Part shown: positions 31,338 to 36,035 of the stretch, piece after piece
Layout: each line of letters starts with the position of its first letter
Position numbering within the stretch: position 1 is the first letter of the stretch
Notes under the pieces: generated by a model
Databases searched by the model: none
The model's input: the letters and a program-made list of their open reading frames with translations, nothing else
Told to the model about the DNA's origin: nothing
Made by a program: the position numbers and the translations under genes
Origin: Candidatus Thermoplasmatota archaeon
GTDB lineage: Archaea > Thermoplasmatota > SW-10-69-26 > JACQPN01 > JAJPHT01
DNA: 38,523 bases
NCBI GenBank assembly: GCA_035540375.1
Contig: DATLGO010000106.1
Coordinates: forward strand, 1 to 38,523
Reading direction: 5' to 3'

Positions 31338-31673
31338 TTAAGCCTTCCGAGGACCCCGCGCAACGTCGCTTCGGGACCCGCCGCGGCCCAGGAAGAACGG
31401 CGCGATGAGCGCCGCGACGATGACCACGTCGAAGACCGCGAGGATGGCCTCGAGCTCCTCGTGCGCGATCGCGCGCGAGAAGACGGCCCACGCGCTGAAG
31501 AACTGCTTCGTCGCGAAGACACCGAAGGCCGCGGAGACGAACTTGAGGCGCGCGTTGCCCGACTTCCGGAACGCGGCGATCGCGAGGACCGCGAGCACCG
31601 TGAGCGCGACGCCCACGAGCAGGATGACCATCGAGGTGATCTCGTGCACGTGGAGGGCCAGGACGGAAGGCAC
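31338..31673 (-). CDS. hypothetical membrane protein, three helices
   Basis: A 111-residue membrane protein with about three helices (V-I-L-L-V-G-V-A-L-T-V-L-A-V-L; F-G-V-F-A-T-K-Q-F-F-S-A-W; D-V-V-I-V-A-A-L-I-A-P-F-F) and a basic C-terminal tail. Small multi-helix membrane proteins of this outline are common beside archaeal exported redox genes, but I cannot name a family. GTG 31673 is preferred over GTG 31649 and ATG 31631 because a TATA-like box (31696-31705) lies 28 nt upstream. It precedes the YtkA-like gene on the same strand. Confidence 0.6.
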   Translation of the reverse strand: MPSVLALHVHEITSMVILLVGVALTVLAVLAIAAFRKSGNARLKFVSAAFGVFATKQFFSAWAVFSRAIAHEELEAILAVFDVVIVAALIAPFFLGRGGSRSDVARGPRKA

Positions 31674-31695
31674 GCTCCCGAGGACGGGGCGGCCC

Positions 31696-31705
31696 CGCTT
31701 AAGCG
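31696..31705 (-). promoter_or_regulatory. TATA-like box for the three-helix membrane protein
   Basis: Palindromic CGCTTAAGCG centred 28 nt before the GTG at 31673. Confidence 0.4.
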
Positions 31706-31736
31706 CTGTGAAGCCGCGCGCCGCGCGCGACCTCGG

Positions 31737-31749
31737 AACGTTTATCACC
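31737..31749 (+). promoter_or_regulatory. TATA-like box for the exported GOLD-like gene
   Basis: AACGTTTATCACC, centred about 30 nt before the ATG at 31773; a clear A/T run in GC-rich DNA. Confidence 0.5.
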
Positions 31750-31772
31750 GCCCCTCCCGCATCCCCGGGGGC

Positions 31773-32249
31773 ATGCGCCTCCTTGCGGTGCTGCTCGCGG
31801 TCCTCCTCGTCGCCCTCGCGCCCGCCGCCGCCGCGACGTACCCCGAGCGGACGTTCGAGCGCACGCTGACCGTGAGCGCCGCCGCGGGCGGCAACGAGGT
31901 GAACCTCGTGCTCCAGTCCCCCGGCGACTTCTTCCGCTACGAGTGGTCGAGCGGCGAGGTCGCGATCAAGTTCGACATCCACACGCACGTCGGGAGCGAG
32001 GTGAAGACGCTCAAGGAGATGCGCGGCACCGGCGACAAGGACGTCTTCACCACGTCCACCGGGGGCATCTATTCCCTCTTCTTCCAGAGCCTCGGCGACG
32101 ACGCGCAGGTGAGCGTGAAGATCCGCGGGCCGTTCAAGCTCCAGGGCGAGCCGGACCCGCCCGCCGCCTCCTCGGGCGTCCCCGGCCCCGGCGTCGCGCT
32201 CGTCGCCCTCGCGGCCGCGGGCGTCGCGGTCGCCGCGCGGCGACGGTGA
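31773..32249 (+). CDS. exported emp24/GOLD-like beta protein with C-terminal anchor
   Basis: A 158-residue secreted protein. After the signal peptide (L-A-P-A-A-A-A) a compact beta domain shows R-Y-E-W-S-S-G-E, K-F-D-I-H-T-H-V-G, and G-G-I-Y-S-L-F-F-Q, then I-R-G-P-F. This set of segments recalls the GOLD/emp24 beta-sandwich pattern seen in archaeal surface proteins; I hold the match as tentative. The C-terminus is V-P-G-P-G-V-A-L followed by a membrane helix and A-A-R-R-R, a PGF-CTERM-like sorting tail. The gene is single, leaderless by its TATA spacing, and faces the convergent gene at 32251 across one base. Confidence 0.7.
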   Translation: MRLLAVLLAVLLVALAPAAAATYPERTFERTLTVSAAAGGNEVNLVLQSPGDFFRYEWSSGEVAIKFDIHTHVGSEVKTLKEMRGTGDKDVFTTSTGGIYSLFFQSLGDDAQVSVKIRGPFKLQGEPDPPAASSGVPGPGVALVALAAAGVAVAARRR

Positions 32250-32250
32250 C

Positions 32251-32778
32251 TCACCCGCGCCGCGCCGCGATCGCAGCCGCCGCGATGGCGGCCACCGCGA
32301 GGAACGCGCCCCACGCGGGGACCGGGCTCTTCGCGGGCGCAGGCGGGTCGTCGATGTTGATCATGCCGGGCCCCACGAACCGGAGGTCCGGGGGATCCGC
32401 GCGGAACGACACGTGGAAGTGCCCCGCCGCGGGGAAGGTGAACGCGGCCGTGTAGGTGCCGTTCGGAAGCTCGGTCGCGTTCAGCACCCAACGCTGCATC
32501 TCGGAACCGTCCGAGGGGAACCACTCGACCGCGATCCGCGGGTTCCCGAGGCCCGTCGCGGATTCGTTCGATGCGTTGAGGTGGATGCGCCACGTGAGCG
32601 GGAACTCCTTCGGCGGGCCCGTCTTGATCCAGAGGCCTTCGCTCGTGAAGTTCGCGGTGTAGTTCCCGTAAGGCGCGAAGCCGCTCCCGAGCACGGGCAT
32701 GTGGCCCCCCTGGGCGGCGGCCTGCGGCGTGAGCGCGGCGAGGACGAGGGCGAGGACGACGACGGACGCGGCGCGCAT
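32251..32778 (-). CDS. exported beta-domain protein with C-terminal anchor
   Basis: A 175-residue secreted protein. The signal peptide ends P-Q-A-A-A-Q before a beta-rich domain containing W-R-I-H-L-N-A-S-N-E, several N-glycosylation-type sites (N-A-T-E, N-G-T-Y), and F-P-A-A-G-H-F-H-V-S-F, which recalls FixH/YtkA-type carriers. A proline-rich linker (D-D-P-P-A-P-A-K-S-P-V-P) leads to a C-terminal helix ending A-A-R-R-G. ATG 32778 is chosen over 32799 and a more distant upstream start because it alone lies about 29 nt after the TATA-like box. Function unknown; copper or other metal carriage is possible from the neighbours. Confidence 0.7.
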   Translation of the reverse strand: MRAASVVVLALVLAALTPQAAAQGGHMPVLGSGFAPYGNYTANFTSEGLWIKTGPPKEFPLTWRIHLNASNESATGLGNPRIAVEWFPSDGSEMQRWVLNATELPNGTYTAAFTFPAAGHFHVSFRADPPDLRFVGPGMINIDDPPAPAKSPVPAWGAFLAVAAIAAAAIAARRG

Positions 32779-32801
32779 GGACCCCGCGAGCCGTCGCATC
32801 G

Positions 32802-32816
32802 GAAATAAACTGTTGC
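32802..32816 (-). promoter_or_regulatory. promoter with shared GCAACAGTTTAT element
   Basis: GCAACAGTTTATTTC on the minus strand, TATA-like box about 29 nt before the ATG at 32778. The GCAACAGTT part is also found before the cupredoxin-like gene at 28960. Confidence 0.4.
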
Positions 32817-32826
32817 GGCCCGGCAA

Positions 32827-32836
32827 CCCTTAAGGC
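32827..32836 (+). promoter_or_regulatory. TATA-like box for transcription factor S
   Basis: CCCTTAAGGC centred 30 nt before the ATG at 32862. A GGGGAGGT stretch just before the ATG could also serve as ribosome-binding site. Confidence 0.45.
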
Positions 32837-32861
32837 GAAGACGGCCTTCGAGGGGAGGTCC

Positions 32862-33173
32862 ATGTTCTGCCCCAACGACAAGGCCCTCCTCAAGCCCGTC
32901 GCCGGCGTGCTCACCTGCCCGAAGTGCAACTGGCAGAAGACGGGCAAGGCCCAGAGCGTCGTCGTGAAAGGCGCCGCCGTCGAGAAGGAGCAGGTCATCG
33001 TCGACGTCGAGAAGGACAAGATCTCGCAGCTCCCCACGGCGAGCTACTTCTGCGAGAAGTGCGGCCACGACACCGCTTACTACTTCTTCCGCCAGACCCG
33101 CAGCGCGGATGAGGCGACGACGCGGTTCCTCGAGTGCACCAAATGTGGCTACAAGTGGCGCGAGTACCGCTGA
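32862..33173 (+). CDS. tfs: transcription factor S (TFIIS/RpoM-like)
   Basis: A 103-residue archaeal transcript-cleavage factor that rescues backtracked RNA polymerase. The C-terminal zinc ribbon has Cys64, 67, 92 and 95, and the active hairpin Q-T-R-S-A-D-E-A-T-T-R-F carries the catalytic Asp83-Glu84 pair. The N-terminal ribbon is altered: Cys19 and Cys22 are kept, but the first knuckle reads C-P-N-D, so only Cys3 remains of the usual first pair and the N-terminal zinc site is probably weak or lost. Some archaea carry several TFS copies that differ at this end, so this may be a variant copy. Six nucleotides separate it from the next small gene. Confidence 0.93.
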   Translation: MFCPNDKALLKPVAGVLTCPKCNWQKTGKAQSVVVKGAAVEKEQVIVDVEKDKISQLPTASYFCEKCGHDTAYYFFRQTRSADEATTRFLECTKCGYKWREYR

Positions 33174-33178
33174 TTCCC

Positions 33179-33490
33179 ATGAAGCTCGCAAACGTCCGCC
33201 TCGCCGCGCGCGCAAGCCTCGCGCTCTCCGCGACGAGCGTGCTCCTCTTCTTCGCCGCATCGCGGCCGAGCCTCGCGCCGCTCCTTGCGGACCTCATGCG
33301 CGGTACGTTCCTCGCGGCCGTGCTGCTCTCGCTCGGCGCGCTCTACGGCTGGACGACGCTTCCGTCGAGCGACCGCCCGAAGGCCCGCGTCGCGCTCTGG
33401 GCGCCCGCCGTGCCCCCCGCGCTCTTCCTCGTGTTCGCGTTCTTCATATTCTTCGCGCTCCGGGCGCTCGACGGGACGGGGCGACCGTGA
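33179..33490 (+). CDS. hypothetical membrane protein after tfs
   Basis: A 103-residue protein with about three membrane helices (A-S-L-A-L-S-A-T-S-V-L-L-F-F; F-L-A-A-V-L-L-S-L-G-A-L-Y; A-L-F-L-V-F-A-F-F-I-F-F-A-L). No family recognised. ATG 33179 lies 5 nt after the tfs stop, so the two are probably co-transcribed; an upstream in-frame ATG at 33134 lies inside tfs. The 37-nt gap after it leads to a tiny Cys-rich frame. Confidence 0.6.
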   Translation: MKLANVRLAARASLALSATSVLLFFAASRPSLAPLLADLMRGTFLAAVLLSLGALYGWTTLPSSDRPKARVALWAPAVPPALFLVFAFFIFFALRALDGTGRP

Positions 33491-33527
33491 CCCTCATGCG
33501 GGCGCGCGTCCTTCGCGCCGCGTGCGG

Positions 33528-33653
33528 ATGAAGTGCGCGGAGTGCGACTGCGTCGTCGAGAAGGACCGTCGCATCGTCGTGTGCGCCGCGGACGGGTGCT
33601 GCTGCGTCGACGTCCCCGTCGCGCCGGATGCCACCCGCGCGAGCGACCGCTGA
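33528..33653 (+). CDS. tiny cysteine-rich protein (41 aa)
   Basis: A 41-residue frame with seven cysteines among the first 26 residues: C-A-E-C-D-C, then C-A-A-D-G-C-C-C. The spacing suggests a single metal-binding knuckle, loosely like bacterial metallothioneins, and a short Asp/Arg/Pro tail follows. In a region full of copper-related genes a small metal buffer is attractive, but the frame is short and no promoter is clear. It lies on the same strand after tfs and the small membrane gene, 37 nt downstream. Confidence 0.45.
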   Translation: MKCAECDCVVEKDRRIVVCAADGCCCVDVPVAPDATRASDR

Positions 33654-33668
33654 GGGGAAACCGTCGCG

Positions 33669-33878
33669 TCAGCGGCGCAGCTTCAGATGGGCGACCGTGC
33701 CCGCGACGAGCGCCACGATGCCGATCAGACCCGGGAGGTAGGCATAGTAGATGAGCTTCGAGAACGCGCTGTCAAAATCGGATCCCGTCTGACCCGAGTT
33801 GACGGCGGCGAAGGCGAGAAGCAGCGCGCCCCCGACGAGGAGCGCGTTGCGGATCCGCATCCATGAGACCTGATCCAT
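33669..33878 (-). CDS. small two-helix membrane protein
   Basis: A 69-residue protein with two membrane helices (A-L-L-V-G-G-A-L-L-L-A-F-A-A-V; L-P-G-L-I-G-I-V-A-L-V-A-G-T-V) separated by a short polar loop, and a basic end (L-K-L-R-R). No family recognised. A TATA-like patch (33898-33910) lies about 26 nt before the ATG at 33878, supporting expression. Confidence 0.6.
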   Translation of the reverse strand: MDQVSWMRIRNALLVGGALLLAFAAVNSGQTGSDFDSAFSKLIYYAYLPGLIGIVALVAGTVAHLKLRR

Positions 33879-33977
33879 GGTCGACTGAATGGATCGCGAA
33901 CTACAAAGCGACTCGCACCGCCCGTGCCGGAGCGGGTTTTACTCTTGAGCGGGCCCGCCGAGGAGACCCTGGCGCGC

Positions 33978-34466
33978 TCACGACCCGAGCGGCGGGGAGC
34001 GGCCCCAGCACTCGCCGTACCGGGCGTCCCCGCTGAAGGCGATGACGCACACGCGGCCCGAGAGGCGGCCGTCGTACAGCTTCACCTTCACGACGCTCGG
34101 CCCCGGCGTCGGGTCGCTGCACCAGAGGCCGCCCGCGGCCTTGCCGCGGCCCCCCGCGCGGTGGGTGTCCGGGCAAGGCCCGCCCGAGACGTGCATCTCG
34201 CGGAGGTCGCCCGTCGTATTGCGGTCGGCGCGCCATAGGAACTCGACGCGGTCCGTTCCATTCGGCACGTCCACGACGAAGCTCACGTCGCCTTCGCCCA
34301 TCCACGAGACGTTCGCGCCGCCGACCTCGCGCCCGAAGGGGCCGTCGCCGAACCCGGTGCCGTTGCCCGCGATCGAAATCTCCACCTTGCGACCGCCGGG
34401 CGCGATGCACCCGGCGGCGAGGAGCGCGGCGAGGACGAGAAGGACCCACGATCGGCGAAGGGGCAC
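33978..34466 (-). CDS. exported lipoprotein of unknown function
   Basis: A 162-residue lipoprotein with lipobox L-A-A-G-C (Cys20) after a hydrophobic signal. The mature part is Gly-rich and beta-like, with several N-x-T/S sites and four to five further cysteines (G-G-P-C-P-D, G-L-W-C-S-D, R-V-C-V-I-A, Y-G-E-C-W-G) that may form disulfides. No family recognised. It starts 27 nt after the nuclease-like gene on the same strand and has no clear promoter of its own, so it is probably the second gene of that operon. Confidence 0.65.
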   Translation of the reverse strand: MPLRRSWVLLVLAALLAAGCIAPGGRKVEISIAGNGTGFGDGPFGREVGGANVSWMGEGDVSFVVDVPNGTDRVEFLWRADRNTTGDLREMHVSGGPCPDTHRAGGRGKAAGGLWCSDPTPGPSVVKVKLYDGRLSGRVCVIAFSGDARYGECWGRSPPLGS

Positions 34467-34493
34467 GGATGTTGAGAGGGCTCCTTCGCGCCT

Positions 34494-34976
34494 TCAGGGC
34501 TTCGATGGCCCGCGCATGGCGGGGACGGCCCTTGCCCCGAGGATGTCGTAGCGGTTCTTGTACGGCGCCGCCTCCTCGAGGGTCGGATGCCAGCGCCAGC
34601 GCGAATACAGCCCGTCATTGTGCGTCCGGAACCAGCGCGTGAGGTCCGGGCTCGGGACGAAGTAGACGTCGGGCAGCGATTCGAACTGCTTGAGGTCCAC
34701 GAAGGCGAAGAGGAGGTCCTCCGCGTCGGCGAGCGCGCTCGTCTCGCCCACGTCCCATTCGAGATGGTGGGGCTTCTTGTCCAGCCCGCGCCCGCGGGAC
34801 CGGATCGCGTCCACGGTCGTCTTCACCTGGACGCCGCGGCCCCGGAAGGACGCGGGGTCCGCGATGAGGAGGTCGACGCCCGGCGCGTTGCGCGACGTCG
34901 CGGCGACGTGGTAGCCGGCGTGCGCGAGCCGCGCCGCGACGTAGTGCACGCCCGCGATGCCCGTGAGGGCGCTCAC
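34494..34976 (-). CDS. PD-(D/E)XK nuclease-like protein
   Basis: A 160-residue cytosolic protein. The first half matches the small PD-(D/E)XK nuclease fold: an opening helix (V-H-Y-V-A-A-R-L-A-H-A-G-Y), N-A-P-G-V-D-L-L-I-A-D with Asp35, and G-V-Q-V-K-T with Gln50 and Lys52, the D...(E/Q)-x-K catalytic set seen in Holliday-junction resolvases and DUF4365-like endonucleases. The second half adds strands found in some of these families. Targets unknown. GTG 34976 lies about 25 nt after a TATA-like box, implying a leaderless transcript with the lipoprotein gene downstream. Confidence 0.75.
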   Translation of the reverse strand: MSALTGIAGVHYVAARLAHAGYHVAATSRNAPGVDLLIADPASFRGRGVQVKTTVDAIRSRGRGLDKKPHHLEWDVGETSALADAEDLLFAFVDLKQFESLPDVYFVPSPDLTRWFRTHNDGLYSRWRWHPTLEEAAPYKNRYDILGARAVPAMRGPSKP

Positions 34977-34994
34977 GAGCGCACCCCGCTGTTG

Positions 34995-35007
34995 CCCGTA
35001 AAAGATG
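34995..35007 (-). promoter_or_regulatory. TATA-like box for the nuclease-like gene
   Basis: CATCTTTTACGGG on the minus strand, centred about 25 nt before the GTG at 34976. Confidence 0.4.
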
Positions 35008-35162
35008 GACGCTCCAAACCGCTCACGGGGCCGAGAGGCGCGCGCGCAGACATCCCCTTTTCCCCGGATCGTTCCACCGTCGCTCGAATGGCGCGCAGAC
35101 CGTTCGGCCCCCGCCCGACGCCCCCGTCACGCTCAAGCGCCGCGCCCGCCTACCGTGAAAGG

Positions 35163-36032
35163 ATGCGCGCCGTCGCGATCGTCGCCCTGCTGCTCGCCCT
35201 CCCGCTCGCCGGCTGCCTGGAAATCGACCCCTCGCCCGCCGCGACGGACGCGGGCGACCCGGTGCCGTTCACGATCCTCGCCGAGGGTCCGCAGTCGGGC
35301 CACCGCGATCGGGTCGTGACGATGATCGACACGCCCGACGCGTGGGAGGCGTTCTGGGCGAAGCACGACACGACGGGCGCCGCGCCGCGGCCGGAGGTCG
35401 ATTTCTCGCGCGTGCACGTCTCCGTCGTGGTGCTCGGCGAGAAGCCGAACGGCTGCCACGCGGTCACGATCACGGCCGTGACGCGCGACGACGAAACGGC
35501 GCGCGACGTGGTGCGCTACACCGAGGCGAAACCGGGCCCGGACGCCTTCTGCACGCAGGCGATCGTGTCGCCCTACAGCTTCGCGGCCTTCGAGCGCAAG
35601 CATCCCGTCGCTTTCCGCGGCGAGACCTCGACCGTGGGCGAACCCCCCGCGGACGAGCCGTCGTTCAGGGTCCTCGACCAGGGGTCGCAATCCGGCTTCC
35701 CCGACTCCACGAAGCGCGTCCTCGACGACGAGGCCGCGTGGGCCCAGTTCTGGGCGATGCACGCGCCGCGCCGAGAGCGCCCCGCGGTCGACTTCTCGAA
35801 GGAGCGCGTGGCGGTCGTCGTCCTCGGCGAACGCTCGAACGCCTGCTACGGCGCGAGCATCGAGGGCGTCGAGACGGACCCCGACACGGGCGCGACGGTC
35901 GTGCGCTACGTCGAGCACCGGCCGCCCGCGGGCCGCGCGTGCGCCGAGGTGATCACGAACCCGTTCGCGATCGTGGCGTTCACGCCGGCGACGGGCGGGG
36001 TGACGTTCGAGGGGCGCGTCGCGACGGGGTGA
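35163..36032 (+). CDS. exported lipoprotein with two tandem PrcB-like domains
   Basis: A 289-residue lipoprotein with lipobox L-A-G-C (Cys19). Two homologous modules follow, about 38-155 and 165-285. Each has W-(E/A)-x-F-W-A-x-H, then a V-D-F-S-(R/K)-x-(R/H)-V segment, V-V-V-L-G-E-(K/R)-x-N-(G/A)-C, and a closing V-x-F-(R/E)-G. This matches the PrcB C-terminal domain, named from a spirochaete protease complex and of unclear biochemical role. Each repeat has its own Cys pair (N-G-C-H / F-C-T-Q and N-A-C-Y / R-A-C-A), so disulfides are likely. It converges on the beta-helix gene three bases away. Confidence 0.8.
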   Translation: MRAVAIVALLLALPLAGCLEIDPSPAATDAGDPVPFTILAEGPQSGHRDRVVTMIDTPDAWEAFWAKHDTTGAAPRPEVDFSRVHVSVVVLGEKPNGCHAVTITAVTRDDETARDVVRYTEAKPGPDAFCTQAIVSPYSFAAFERKHPVAFRGETSTVGEPPADEPSFRVLDQGSQSGFPDSTKRVLDDEAAWAQFWAMHAPRRERPAVDFSKERVAVVVLGERSNACYGASIEGVETDPDTGATVVRYVEHRPPAGRACAEVITNPFAIVAFTPATGGVTFEGRVATG

Positions 36033-36035
36033 TCC

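Noticed and set aside
28997-31522. Second CopC-CopD gene read from far upstream as an 841-residue protein
   Set aside because: The N-terminal ~285 residues are antisense-like shadows of the YtkA gene; the GTG at 30664 overlapping the previous stop gives a normal signal peptide.
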